64,000 nucleotides of DNA from Undaria pinnatifida. Taxonomy: Eukaryota; Sar; Phaeophyceae; Laminariales; Alariaceae. The stretch lies in contig JABAKD010000007.1 in NCBI GenBank assembly GCA_012845835.1, forward strand, positions 11,707,511-11,771,510, written 5' to 3'. Positions 13,021 to 25,510 of the stretch are shown here, one piece after another (position 1 is the stretch's first letter; the number at the start of each line of letters is the position of its first letter). The position numbers were made by a program, and so were the translations under genes. The notes under the pieces are model-generated. The model did no database searches. It was not told the DNA's origin and saw only the letters and a list, made by a program, of their open reading frames with translations.

Positions 13021-13101
13021 GCGCCATTTGCACGGAAGAAGCTATGGTATACGCGAATGGAAGCGTCGAGTATTACGGCAACTATGCTCGGAACGTTGGC
13101 G
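13021..13101 (+). CDS. Pmp-type repeat exon 3 (single repeat)
   Basis: An 81 bp exon; acceptor …accccatgcccacag type, donor gtgaga, phase 1 in and out. It reads G-AICTEEAMVYANGSV, then EYYGNYARNVGG. The GxI start, central Asn-Gly turn and terminal Y-x-N-x-A-x-x-x-GG follow the Pmp repeat. It lies only 1.1 kb before the next exon, the tightest spacing in the series and a natural intron size. Confidence 0.65.
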
Positions 13102-14233
13102 GTGAGATAGCTCTCTACATTCAGCGAGTAGTCTCGACGGTGGAAAAAGAAATTGGCATATCCCGCATCACATATCTTACGTGCCGGTGTACCACGTGCG
13201 CCACTACGATACCTGCCGTTGTTTAGTTATTTTCGTTGATTCCCTCTCTGCGAATTGAAGTTTGGCCGTCGCTAGCAGCGAGCTCTGTTATCTAACCCCA
13301 TCATGGGCTACAATAGCTGCGGTGGACGTGGTAGATTTATATGATATTCCACTGCGGTCGAGTACTGCACTACATAGCGCTTATAATCGAATCCCGAAGA
13401 AGCGTGAGAATGCGGACAGTACAGGTGCTGCAATAGTAGCAATGAAACGAAGAGAAACGCGTGACGCTTGACCTAAACATCACGTTGTTTTTAAAACCAC
13501 ATATCAACACCCCGGGAGTAGCCTTATGTACAGCGCCAGGTTTTAGAACGATTGCCAGCTAGGGTAGCCCGACAGCTGATCGTGTCCAATTAAGTTGTGC
13601 CAAATATTGATGTAGTCTGGCAAATATTATTTTTCTTGACTATTAAAACTGAAAAGGCTCGTGTAGATTTGCAAGTGTGGACTATATAAAGCCGCGGCAA
13701 TCGTAAAACGTGCAAGAACATCTGTGCCTCATCGCCCAAACCTGAAAGGGATATGCCCCACGAAAATAGGTTCAGATCCCCGTATTTTCATCATCTCATA
13801 TCTCGCCTTGACCATTTTCCTCGTTACGCCCGTTTTTCTGCCAATCACTACCACGATTTGATAGACATATACAAAACTCCAACTTTTCTCAGCTTGTGCT
13901 GACACTGGCAGTGAGCTCCCGAACATCTAGCCAGCCACTAAAACCCACCGTGCCGAACACACGATATATTAATCCGCGTGATCCTCGCGCGTTCAGATGA
14001 ACGGAGGTATGCGTGTTTGATTATGGCTCTACTGCTTCAGCATATATTGTTACCATTGTCGTAGACTACCACCGAGGCGTCCCAAAATGAATGGTGCCAC
14101 CTTCCTAAACAATCCACATGTTTCCCTTTGAGACAAACGTTTTTGAATATTTTGCTTAGCCCGAATCCTCTACGCTCGTTCTCCGTTTCGTTCTTCCCTC
14201 GATCTTGGCTTGCATTTGATCAACGCAATGCAG
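13102..14233. other. Presumed intron
   Basis: 1.1 kb between two phase-1 Pmp-type exons, with donor gtgaga at the left and acceptor atgcag at the right. No other feature seen. Confidence 0.45.
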
Positions 14234-14314
14234 GAGCACTGTTTTTCTATGCATCTAAAGTCCACCAACAAGGATTGACTACGTTTGCTCACAACACTGC
14301 ACATAATGACGGAG
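14234..14314 (+). CDS. Pmp-type repeat exon 4 (single repeat)
   Basis: An 81 bp exon with acceptor …acgcaatgcag and donor gtgagg, phase 1 at both ends. Translation is G-ALFFYASKVHQQGLT, then TFAHNTAHNDGG, again GAL-hydrophobic, then F-A-x-N-T-A-x-x-x-GG. It encodes one beta-helix repeat of a presumed surface protein. The donor hexamer and the split Gly junction are the same as in exon 2. Confidence 0.68.
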
Positions 14315-16379
14315 GTGAGGATATCATCGATCAATGGTGGGTATTGGCTGGGAACATCGATTTTATAAAACAACGATCCGTGGTAATATAGAAAGTGTGA
14401 TAGATTGCCGCATGTGACATGAAAGAAACAACGTCGTGCTTCTGTGCCACACGTCCGAACTCATCAGCGTTAAATTGCTTACCAAGCGCACCCGAGAGTA
14501 CAGTTGTGTTGTGTAACAATACATCGGACTTGTGGGCGGTATGAGGTACTAAAACCAGGGTAAGCAACGAGCTCTCGTCGAAGATTCTTGTAGGTTAATG
14601 ATATTGAATATTTGCAAATCTGATACAGGGAAACCTTTCTAATCATGGGCTTGACTTCAAGTGCCATGAATCGCTCTGCCTCACATGTAAACGATATTTT
14701 ATCCTTCCCATCGCACGTTATTTGTACGTTGTTGTTGGGGTTGTCGTCTTTAAACAACAGGTATCTTTTGGGTCCACGCCAGGAACTAACATAACTTTTT
14801 TATCGCAGTTGATTGATAGTTGATTACTTCACTTGCGCCGGCGTTGATATATTCGTGCTTAGTTAAATATGAATATCAAAAAAGGGAACCGCGTGACGAC
14901 GTGAATTTGATGAAGAATGTTGGTGTATAGCGTTCATGTGGCGAACCGGTCTTTTAGATATCCCGGCGGCAACTTGATGAAATAGTTCTTCCTTTTATCA
15001 TTTCGGGAATTATTATATCTCCCTATGCTCTTTGTCCGTAGCCTAAAACATTTATTTCCACTTCAAGACTAGTACCAGAACAACAAATTTAAATGTACCA
15101 ACACCGCCTAATATCCCACCCCCCTTTGGCCTGTGACCCCCAATCGCGATAATAGCGCGTAGAAGGGAGCCATGATAGTTATCTTATTCAACGTGCCTGC
15201 CAGCTTGTCGTTATACGTCGCCGCCATGCAAGCAGCAGCATGGCGGCACATTAGGAAGATGGGGACAAGTCTATCATACATAGATCAGAAGCAGAAGTTT
15301 CTTGTGCAGCATAGATCAGAAGTAGAAGTTTCTCGTGCAGCTTGTGATTTATGCATTCATGATAAGAAAATAGGGCCCTTACTTTCTTCACGCTCAGACG
15401 ATTGCGCTTCCGGGAACAACCAGGCTACTTAACGCAACGAGAATTGGGACTCTCGGCAGAAGGCGAGTCACTCGCAAGATACCTGCGGGCTAACATGTAT
15501 AGACGAGGACAGTTAGTTGCGCGACACCTCCTGCCACAACCCAAGATGTCTTTCTGCAGCTTCAACTGCAGCTCCTGCTACTAGCGCTCGTTTCCACGAG
15601 ATGGTTTGTCGGATTTATCCACCGGTCGTATTCGCGGCTTTAGCTGCCGCGGCAGCAGTAGCGCCAGTCCGCAGGTCATCGATACTTTGGGTCTTAATTT
15701 GGCTCGGGTAGAGGCCGCAATATTGTTAACCAATCAGTAGTGTGTTTCCAAGCTGCTCGTGATTAAGTTTTGTTGGTTGCGCCACCACGAGTGTTTTTAC
15801 AGACGGTTTTAAACGGCCCCTTTTCAAGTTGGGGTGAACTATATACTATACAACAAGTGCAACGTGATTTTTTCATCCAATTATAATGATCTAAACATGG
15901 GCAAAAAGGCAGTGCCCACAGTTAGTTGTTATCATAGTCGACGCGGGGAAGTAGTCAATAGACACCCGCACCGAAAATTGAAAGCCGCGGGCAACGGTGT
16001 GGGAGGAAACGCAACAATGCAACGCTACTGCTGGCATGTTTCTTTTGGTTGCCCCTCAGTCATATCATTGTATGGTATACAACAAAACGCTCCTCTCTCT
16101 ACGCTCATGAAGTAAATGAGAATGGCTTCGCACACGGACTGACACGAGCTTTGGCTTGGTACTACTACTTGAAAAAAAAAAGAAAACATAGTGAAACCGT
16201 ATATATCCTGAAATTACGTGGTAAGCAAGTTAAACTGCCGTGACGAGCATCCCCAGTCTGTGAAAACAAGCATTGTACACCTACCCCAGTCCATATACGT
16301 ATTCCAATCGAAGGTGAACGACGAAAATTCTAGGGGCTTTTCAGGGTACGGCTGTTCCTATCGGTTCCGTGCGGTTCAA

Positions 16380-16640
16380 TCGCGCTGAACGGAACCGTAG
16401 GAAATTTACCCTCTTCAAAACCTCACCGAACCGCACCGTAGGATTCCTGAATTCTGAAAACCGCACCCAATCGCACCGTAAGATACGTGAAGTCATCGAC
16501 CCGCACCGTAGCAATCATGATTTTCGAGAAATGAACTGTTGTGGGATTATCTTGTCTATAAAACAGAACTAAACCGCACTGTAGGACTTATCACACCACC
16601 GAACGGCACCGTAGGGCATAGGCGTAAGCCGCAACGTACA
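16380..16640. repeat. Cluster of CCGCACCGTAG motifs
   Basis: The motif (A)ACCGCACCGTAGGA or a one- to two-base variant occurs about seven times in 260 bp (near 16386, 16427, 16473, 16499, 16571, 16598 and 16626), spaced 25-70 bp apart. The DNA between copies is not obviously repeated. A solitary related copy (CTCGCACCGTAAAAT) is at about 29620. Function unknown; it could be a decayed minisatellite or a cluster of protein-binding sites. Confidence 0.6.
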
Positions 16641-17762
16641 GTGCACATCAAGGCAAAACCCGAAATGCCGGTTATTCAACGATGCCGGTACAAAAAACAC
16701 TGAAGGAAACCCGCGGTTCTATCGGCCGCGAAACGGTGCTATAGGGTCACGGCCTTGCACGGTTCAAGATGGTCTTTGCATGGTTTGGTGTCAAAAGTCA
16801 AAAGTGTTCTTACTAGACATTGATTAATCTAAAGGTATTTCATTGTGGTTTGTGTTGTTAATAGTACGAACGCTCCTTACATGCAGGGCAGCAGTTGCAA
16901 TTGTTCTATTCAATATTTCGCAGAGTACAAAACGTGGCCTCACATAATGATAGCATACATGTTCATTAAGTACGGTAATGCCAAGAGTTCGACATAGACT
17001 AAAAATCATATCAAAGGACCACTTGATACCGTTTATGACGTGAATCCGATTGCGAACTTCGTCAAATTTGACCGGATAATTCCGAGCACACGCCGACTGA
17101 GCCTTTAGTCTGGCGACGAAACGTGTCGATTGCGTTTCATATCATGTGTTTTTACTCAATCAAGCATCCAGAGCCAGCAAGATGACCATGTCCGCTGCGT
17201 GCTGTTTTCACAGCCACTGAGAGGCGCGCACTGAACCAGTTTCTGAAGTATACAATGCATAACAAAATTGTACAACTTAGATCTGAGCCTCCAAGATCAA
17301 CTGTCTATGTGTTGTCTGATCGTGGAGAGAGGTGCTGACGTTGTTCCACGCGCGAAACACGGTGGTATCGATGCCTGTGTCATTCAACTCCTCGAATTCT
17401 ACAGTAATACTGCTGCGTGTTGCTCGCTGCAGATCGCTCACTTGCTGTACACACGGTACGCGACTACAGCGGTTATTAAGTAGACATAATTTCTGGCTGG
17501 GGATATTTTTCAATCAAACAAAAACACGTTAGTTTTGTCTGCCTGCTCATTCACCGGGATTCATACACAATATTGGCGCCACCCGGGCTCGATAGGGTCA
17601 CATGCCGGGATCGGAATCCATCGACACGTCTACAACTCGGACAACCTCGGAACGAATACGGATATAATCCAGGTTGATAGCTTCCCGAACGGTGCGGAAA
17701 CCCCAAAGCCAACTCCACCTCCGAAGATAGAGTCCAATCGCCGGTCCAGAGGTCATTCCACG

Positions 17763-17787
17763 TATATATATATATATATATATATAT
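17763..17787. repeat. (TA)n microsatellite
   Basis: Uninterrupted TA dinucleotides over about 25 bp. Confidence 0.95.
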
Positions 17788-17794
17788 CCTTAAC

Positions 17795-18730
17795 GTTGAC
17801 CAACCACGGAAGGAAACCGACCATTCTGGAGTCGACACAGCCCAGCACGGTGAGGTTTCCGATGGTTAATCGCTGATTGGTGCGAGTCCCACAGCGCCGT
17901 CGTAGGCGGTTAGAGGTCCACCAATGGAGAGCATTTCCGTCGCACACGGGGAGGATTGTATCTCATCTCAGACATATGCATCTCCCTGAATATCTACAAA
18001 TCCACAAACGCGAGAACAGTGACGATGAGCGTAAGTGTCGACACCGCCCCGCACGACGTAAAACCCCAACCATATTTGCTAACCGCTGATTGGCTGGAGC
18101 TCGGACATAAAGGCAGCACTACCACGAGAGGATATATAGTCCTATATACTCGTTTCATAAATACCGACAAACCGGGGACGACAACCGATTTCTCCCGCGG
18201 GTCGACACTGCCACGCATGAAATTGTGACAATAATCTATTCTCACTGGCGTATGGTTGATTTTCTGTGAAGATGGTAGAGCCAGAGACGCCGGAGGAGGA
18301 TATAGGCCAGCCAATGGGGGAGGGAGTGCGTTCCGACGCACTTGATGAAGATAGGGCTCCATCCTCGTTCTAGAACCCCCCCCAAACCCCATCAACATCA
18401 ACAAACAAGGGACGAAAACCGACTTTTTCACGGTCGACATCACACCGCACGCTGTGGAATGCTTGGCTAGCCGAGGTTCGTATAAAACGCCAGCACCACA
18501 GAACAGGTTCCAAACCACTGTTTAGAGATCCTTCAAGTAGTTACAACTGGAAACAAATGAGGCAACTCGAACAACCGCTGATTTTTTATTCATATACGTC
18601 AACCTCGCGGTACGCGGACATTTCATTTGTCCCCTTCCTCGATACCACCCCAAACAGTGAAACCGAACTTCCTGGTATTCGATTGAACGGCTCGGCTGGG
18701 GTTCGTGTATAAAGGAAACTACCACCCACT
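17795..18730. repeat. Degenerate repeats containing CCAAT- and TATA-like blocks
   Basis: A composite block recurs four to five times. It has GTCGACAC followed by CCGCACG or similar, then an AACCGCTGATTGGCTGG-like segment (ATTGG is an inverted CCAAT), then ATAAAGG or TATAAA, then GGCAGCACTACCA or CCAGCACCAC. Clear TATA-bearing examples lie near 18090-18125, 18465-18500 and 18690-18730; partial ones near 17815-17890 and 18180-18225. They could be old solo LTRs or duplicated promoters. No transcription unit is evident downstream of any copy. Confidence 0.5.
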
Positions 18731-19196
18731 AATAAGTTCAGCAAGTTCAATGACTATCATCTCGTACTGGCCTGTGATTAGACAGGTTGTACATTGCCCA
18801 ATTGAGTAATACAGCGGTCCAGGTCGAGTCGATCCGTGCAACTTGCTTGGGTATCGTACTGTTACATTCGCAGTAATAAATCCACTTCACTTCACTAAAC
18901 TTCACTTTATTTTGGCATCCTATTTGTTCTCCTCGCACTACTTTCGCATACCCAATGGTATCAATCTAATCCGGGGTCATACAGCGGCCTTCCCTCCCCC
19001 ATCCCCACTACGGTACATGCGTTACTTATATGTCGAAAATAATTACGAATTTTCTTCCCTTGTCGACTCGCGTCGAATTGCGCCTACCCACGCTGCTAGG
19101 TCATTTCAACAGTAAGTTGGTCCATTTTTTCCATTTCTGCAAGTAAATAAAGCCAAATCTCACGACGGTGGGAATCGAGGTCAAGGACGGAAGCTA

Positions 19197-19229
19197 TAGT
19201 AGTAGCAGTAGTAGTAGCAGTAGTATTCG
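19197..19229. repeat. AGT/AGC trinucleotide microsatellite
   Basis: Imperfect run of GTA, GTAGCA and AGTAGT triplets. Confidence 0.85.
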
Positions 19230-20103
19230 AGGGTAACCAGTAGACCTCCGTGGCGACCCGTTCTATATCATTCACTGTCCCGGTGGCAAACCAGGTTGCT
19301 GTCGATCCTGGTATAGGTCAGTTTCATGAGTTCGAATCCCCCCGATGGCATACTCGTATAATTTCGTTGGCAATTATTCTTGTGCCCCAATCGACTTCGG
19401 GAAAGCGCGAGAGCGTCCCAGTTAACAACAATAGACGAAATATCGACAAGGAGTGGGGTTGCTGAACCCTGTACGCGATAAAAATTGAAGGCCATAACCG
19501 GGGGGGACAAGAAACGACACTTGTGATCCCGGCTTGTCCAGGAGTTGGAAAGTAGAAGTGTGCAAACAACACGAAACAACCTAACTCACTTGCGATGACA
19601 AATCAGTAATCAGCAGAAAGGAGCACGTCAAGTAGGAATTGACATGAACATATTTGTATATTATGTACCAATACGACAGCTTAAACATAATAAGCGGCAG
19701 ACGACCACACAAACGAAGTCAGGCACCACAGCAACAACAAAACACGCCTTGCTCGCCGCCTATATTTCTCCGAAGAGTACTGTCGGGGAAAAGAACTTCT
19801 AAACGATGCGATACAGGGACGAATGCACGTCACTGGTTTCTTCCGTGGATACCGTCTACTTAACAACTGGAGGAGTAAGGTTTCCTCCATTGTTCTTGTG
19901 ACACAAAGGCATTCCCTGTTTTTTTGTACACCCTCCTCTCACGCCATAGGTCAGACAAGAGCGTGTGTAATAGAGCATCGCTGTGCGTAATAGGGTATCA
20001 ATGTGTGTGCTCTTAATCGTGCCTATATTTCTTGCACGAGCACAAACTATTATGTCGACGTGCCCGACCTTGTATACTAGCACCCTCGACGCCGGGGACA
20101 CAG

Positions 20104-20202
20104 CCACTCGCAATGCTGCTGTGTGTTTTTTCCGGAGCAATGAGCGTAATCAATACCTCTACGTTGAAGTCACGCGTGCGCTTGCCACGTTTATCAATGA
20201 AC
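20104..20202 (+). CDS. Candidate Pmp-type repeat exon (weak)
   Basis: A 99 bp open segment between acceptor …ggggacacag and donor gtgcgt, phase 1 at both ends, like the strong exons. It would encode A-TRNAAVCFFRSNERN, then VEVTRALATFINE. AAVCFF resembles the GAVCY start of the exon at 24141, and ATFINE resembles the F-x-N ending, but the GG terminus is absent and it is longer than its sisters. It may be a diverged or decayed exon, or chance. Confidence 0.3.
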
Positions 20203-22892
20203 GTGCGTAACCACAGAAATGAAATCTTTAAACAAACGACGGTATCTACCGCGGTACCATGGGCGTATAAAAGGTAAGGATAATTTGTTACGGGACAAAA
20301 TTTGACGCCAATGTGGCAATAATAGCGTGCCAGCTGTTGTTTACCAACCCCTCCATACATCAAGATCCCAAGAATAACTGGAGCGTACCGCTCACAGTTC
20401 AAAGTATTTGCGCACTTCTCGCTTGCCTCGCTCAGCCCCCATACGTGTTCACGTCTAGGTGCGGAATGGAAAGGCAGGGCAAGGGGCGTTGGAGAGGCCC
20501 CCCGATGGCGGTTCTCGAACGAAGGGATTTGACCGAGAAGTCCCAGAGTCCACAATCCCAGACTGTCACCGACACCAAAACCAATTCCTGACCGATCTCT
20601 GTCCCCTCAAAAAATATATTTTCAAGACCGTCGGTGGATTGTAACCCTTATTCTCCCTGCGTAAGCAGAGTATTCATACTGTTCAATTACGACGGCGAAG
20701 TGTGTGTGACACAACGGGCTGATACAGCAGCCCGTCGACAGAGGGAGAGACGGGAGATGATGAGAAGAGGTACCAGAAGTACAGAACGTAGAAGAGAGAG
20801 CGGTGGGCGGGCAGTTGTCATTGATGCCTCAGCACTCTAGTCGAAGGAACAATCCAGCGGGGCGTTCCAAATTGCCGCTGCAAGAAATCCGCTAGGCGGT
20901 CTATCCGCCGCGGAGGATCCGTCAGCAGAATGTGGAGAGTAAGGCTCCGGGCCGAGTTCTAGACATGACAAATCCCTCGTGTTCCCCAAGCGATTCTTCC
21001 AGAAAAGATGTCTGAAAGGTCAAACGGTTTTCGACACTTTCCCTAGGCGTGTTGGTTTGGGGACATGGTATCCACATTACCGCCCAGGTTTGGTTGTGAT
21101 AGAGCTCGAACTCCACCAAAGCTCAAAAGTAACGGAAATATAGACTAAGGTAACAACACGTCTAGTTGAAATAGAAACTTCCAGTGGCGATTCGTTTAAC
21201 GCTTGGCGGATTGTTTCACCCCCTTGGACAAAAAGCAAAATACGGCATGACAAACTGGCAAGCTGCTGTAGTACCGGAGACATGTTGCGAAATACTCGGA
21301 CATAATATTGGACAAGACAGTACATAGCGAATGACAAGAGCGTAATCCTTTCGCATGCGGTTTGTTCAAGTACACATCGTGGACATTACCGCTGGCCATC
21401 TGTGGATTATGACAAAATATAGAAACATGATCCTGGACACAGGCGTGCGAGAGCGACGACAACACATATACAGATTCCGGGTTTACCAGAAACAAGAGAT
21501 ACTAACTAGAAGCATGCTACACGAAACCGAGTGTGTACACCCGTCGTGTGGACAACATAGCTGAATGCTCAACAGGCATGAGTTGAGTCATATGTTCTGG
21601 AGCGCAAAACGATCTACCTCAAGGAGGAAATATATTTTACACTAAACATTTAATACTGCGACAAGGAGATCTTGCTGGTCATACCACACTTGGCTAACGA
21701 TGGGTGTTCGAGGCTAAATCAGAAGTCATTTGTGGCATAACAGCCTGGGCGTTGACCAAGGTCAAGACAAGACGACCGGCAACAGCATATCGAACCCAAT
21801 GAATAGTAATACTAAACATATTCGTTGAAAATCGACAATATGATTGATAGTGATCGTACATATGAGCGTTGAGCCTCAGATGTGCAATGATATCGGAGGG
21901 TGCAGTGGGAGACGAAAACAAGCGTTCGACAAGCGGAAATATAGCGCATGCCGTGGGTCATCCGCGTCTGTATCGAAGACATATCGTAACGGAATGAGGC
22001 ATGTTTCGAAGACAAATGGCTCGCGAGAACGCTGGATACCTATCATCAGTCCATGCACTTGGGTGCTGCCGTGCCGGCTACATTTCTGTTCCGAAAATAC
22101 AGGAGCCCAACGATTTGAAATCAAAACACAAGACATGAGAACGACCCTCCATAAATCGACGGGAGTCGGGTTTCATACGACCATGCATCGCCCTAAAAAG
22201 TGCTGACCTCACATTGTGGGATACATACGGTGAATACAGGGGACAATGCGCAAGAAAACCAAACTGCTGAAGATCAAATTAAGACAGAAGAAACAAAGAC
22301 ATAACACAAGGCACTTTGAACGGCGACAAAACGAAATCACGAGAATAGTCGCGTGACAGTACGCCGAAGACATATTTTTTTCATGTTGGCACACACAAGG
22401 CACATGCTCTTTTGTGCTATGCTAGACCTGACGGTCACGCCGCCTGAAATTCAAGCGATTTGGCGACTACCATTGCGGGCCTAAGGTTTCAGTCAAGCTA
22501 GTACAATGGACAATCTCAATCGCGGTATCAAAACGTGACGCTGAGTTGAAAGCAAAAATACGGGGAAGTGAACCAAAATCCATGATGTGCAAAGCTAACA
22601 GTTCACTACGGAGGTCGGTGACAATATGCTAGAGTGCGCGGTGCTCGAACTGGGAAACAGACAGGCACTTAGGTGACTACACCTTGAAAAGAAAACCAGC
22701 TTCCACGGGAGCATATTACAAATGATGTAACCAATAGCACGGGGCTGACATCAGTGGTTGCTCAGTCCGATGCGACAAACTCAAGCTCAAAAACAAAGCA
22801 AGACAATACAAGGAAAACCCATTGAGAGTGCCACGGGATAATCCGCGGGGACAGAAAGGGACTTCACCGTAGGGGGGTAAAATGCTGAAGAG

Positions 22893-23285
22893 TCAGTCAA
22901 CTGTACTGCAGCACGTTAGAAAAAAAACGTATCGCTTTGACATGACGCCAGATACCACCCTGGGTGCAGGATAACATTCCAGCTTGAGACGATGTTGGAA
23001 GTTGGTCAGAGATGCTGCCCCTACTCCCGTTTCATGTTCATCAAAACTCTCAACCGTGAACGCGACGATCATACTTTTCGACAATGAGCCTTCAATATCG
23101 TGCACGGGAAGAGTAGTCCCAGAAACTAAATCGTCGAAGGCGTCAAAGCCAGGGGCAGGGGGCGACAGGGGGACATAGTATTTTTTCATCTGACCGAGGT
23201 GAACAATATACTCGGCATGGTTGCCATCAGTAGTGTCGCGATAGATTACAACGTCTGCGCTCGCATGGCCTTTGGTCCACGACAA
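22893..23285 (-). pseudogene. Retrotransposon Pol C-terminal fragment (Ty3-like?)
   Basis: A 130-codon open minus-strand frame contains AEYIVHLGQMKKYYVP. This resembles the end of a Ty3/gypsy integrase C-terminal barrel (usually H-V-x-R-[ML]-K-x-Y-x-x-P), preceded by VVIYRDTTDGNH, an earlier strand of that fold. The remainder (DAFDDLVSGTTLP onward) is an acidic tail. No RT or integrase core lies upstream, so it is an isolated relic. The assignment rests on a short motif only. Confidence 0.45.
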
Positions 23286-23833
23286 AGGCTGATCAATTTT
23301 AAGTTCGGACCGTCAGCTGACGAAGCCTTGGTGCTGACGAAGCGCTGGTGCTAACGAAAGACAATTGGCTTACACCCCCCCCCCTCTACCGTCGCTCTGG
23401 TATATGGTTTTTAGACACATACATGGTACCAACACGCGTCCCTTTGGAATCTTGGAAATATCGTTTTTGACACGAGCTACTACAGGGGAAGCACTTTTGG
23501 TATTATACGGCTTCTGCATGGAGGGGTTCCTTAGCCAGAAATGGTCGGAAATAGGCCACGTTTTTGCATGGTTCTGGTTGTCGGTCTAGGTCATGGGAGG
23601 TTTCGTCCGAAAGCAGTTTTGCTTCGTCTCAAAGTCAGTTCTTGGGAGAGGTCTTAAGCACTCAAACTGAGGAACGTCAGACAAATAGTGGTGCATCTCT
23701 ATCGTAGCGCGGGTCTTTTGCTATAGTTTTTTTTCTTGATAGTAAGGCGACACACACGTTACACCCACGAAACGGCGCCCTCTTCAAGCGAGACACGACT
23801 AATCTGTGCCGCGAGCACGGAAGTTTGTGGCCG

Positions 23834-24155
23834 TGCCCATACCGCGGTGAATACCGCGTCGTACGTTAGTGTGTTGTATCGATCTTATTTCCCACGGCAT
23901 AATGTGGTGTTTTTATCGTGGATCGCGATGGAATGCTTGGTCACCTCTGTCAGACCTCACACGCCGGATCCAACGTAGTCCACGAACACGTGCCGCTGGC
24001 CCTAGCGGCCTTGCCCATACCGTGGTAAGTACTGCGCGGTATGATAGTGTGCAATATCGTGGATGCGGATGGAATTCTTTCCAATTTTCTGATAAAACTC
24101 ATCCACCGGATCCAACGTGCTCTACGAATGAACGCCCCAGGTGCCGTCTGCTATT
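23834..24155. repeat. Tandem duplication across an intron-exon border
   Basis: Two diverged copies: about 23834-23999 and 24012-24155. Shared blocks include GCCCATACCGYGGT, the TATCGTGGAT-GCGATGGAAT region and CCGGATCCAACGT. Copy 2 ends in the acceptor and first codons of the exon at 24141 (cgccccag|GTGCCGTCTG). The matching place in copy 1 reads acacGTGCCGCTGG, without AG. Copy 1 carries an extra insert of about 30 bp. Confidence 0.7.
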
Positions 24156-24221
24156 GGGATTCGGAGGCCGTCATGGACGGCGACGTCACATTTGACAGTA
24201 ATTCAGCTATTTCCGAAGGCG
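24141..24221 (+). CDS. Pmp-type repeat exon 5 (single repeat)
   Basis: An 81 bp exon with acceptor …cgccccag and a strong donor gtaagc, phase 1 in and out. It reads G-AVCYWDSEAVMDGD, then VTFDSNSAISEGG: a GAV start and VTF-D-S-N-S-A-x-x-x-GG end, a very good Pmp-type repeat. The preceding 300 bp is a tandem duplication that includes an inactive copy of this exon's acceptor, suggesting recent local rearrangement. Confidence 0.7.
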
Positions 24222-25268
24222 GTAAGCATAGCCGTGATCGACGGTTTGTGTGGTCTACCAGCGCAATAGGATATGGCCTAGGCAGGGAATAGTAAGCACG
24301 GGAAATGAGAACGTCAAATATGTGAATACATCTGTGACTGCCTAGGACAATTTGTAGGCACAGCGGACGCATTCACAGCTAAAAGCGAGTTTTACTTGAT
24401 TGACTATACTTGGATCGGATGGATGGTGAAGGCTACGACTCTAGCTTGGTTGCGAAGGGCGTTTGGTATTACTTGTCAACTCGATGAATAAGTGAAATCC
24501 GATGCTTGACGAGGGTTCTCTGCACCCGCTCACGTTGTACTGCACTGTCAAAATAGTCTACTCTCATCAAGTCTATATTGGACACCTCCAAAAATCCATA
24601 ATAAATTAGTCCGCAACAACCTGGCTTGGCAGTATATGCGGCAGTTTTCTATCATTGGCGCATTCTGGACGCCCCACTCTAATCAGTACGTTACATCCAG
24701 TGTATTGCCCACAACAGCCGTGGAGACGCACGCCGTATTGAAGTGTCCGACGAACTCGTTGATATTAGTACAGCTTCGTTAATCTCCTTTTGAATCGTTC
24801 GGATGTACTGTGTTGGATTGGCGATATAACCTATTTCAAATTTGGCAACGGTCAAAGACAACGTACACGGTACGTGCCTTCATTTATACGTCGATCATAG
24901 TCTGAGCACGAACTACCACCGCCCGCCCAACGATGATACCACGATCGAGACAGCCATCGCTCCGACGACTTTCTCTCCTTAGTCCTACTGCGTTGATGTG
25001 TGTACAACTTCGCGACTTACATAATCGTGCACTAAGTCGTATCACCCATGGCGATAGTACCTTGCTCCAAGTGCACGAGAAGGACATGGATAACAGTCAA
25101 ATATGGCGGCATAAGATGAAGCACAGGGCCTCCGAGAATACCTGGCATGTTTCACTGGCGATGTGTTCAATTTTTTTCGTTGTTTTGGTTGCCACGATTG
25201 CCTATGAGCGAGAAACTAAAACAAAATTATATTGTCCTTTTCTCATATTGCTTACTGCGTTGGAGTCG

Positions 25269-25510
25269 TTCTACGATAGCCGCCACAACTTTTTGTTTTT
25301 TAATGAAATCGCCGTTTTTGAAACCAGCTCCCGGCCGTATCTCCCGAAATACGGTGTGCCCTCTGCCACCCCGACGTCATCGTTCGATAGTCCCTTCTTT
25401 GCAAACAAGAAAATGAAGGGTTTGTTCTCCACAGCATACTTCCTCGAGTCGAGGAGCCATGAAACGTTTTTTGAAGATAATCGCTGCTTTTGGTGGAGGC
25501 TATCGTAGAA
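25269..25510. mobile_element. MITE family M2, copy a
   Basis: 242 bp bounded by perfect 13 bp inverted repeats TTCTACGATAGCC and GGCTATCGTAGAA. It contains a small inner hairpin (CCCGAAATACGG region). The same element occurs in reverse orientation at 28776 and 52791. AGTCG lies just outside the left end and CAGTCG near the right end, a possible but not exact target duplication. Non-autonomous; no coding capacity. Confidence 0.8.

Larger units (their letters stand above)
14315..24140. other. Long gene-poor stretch with repeats
   Basis: Nearly 10 kb between convincing exons. It contains a short-motif repeat cluster (16380-16640), a TA microsatellite (17763), degenerate promoter-like repeats (17795-18730), a possible extra exon (20104-20202), a Ty3-like remnant (22893-23285) and a tandem duplication (23834-24155). 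Otherwise I see no gene. Confidence 0.4.

Noticed and set aside
17268..17483. EFYSNTAACC segment as a Pmp repeat
   Set aside because: No GGA start in register, and the splice sites do not give phase 1-1; considered chance.
19252..19362. tRNA-like end (GAGTTCGAATCC near 19328)
   Set aside because: A B-box-like string is present, but I could not fold a cloverleaf or find a proper A box and acceptor pairing; perhaps a decayed SINE.
24933..25508. 191-codon plus-strand open frame
   Set aside because: Its second half is MITE M2a, and the first half has no domain character.
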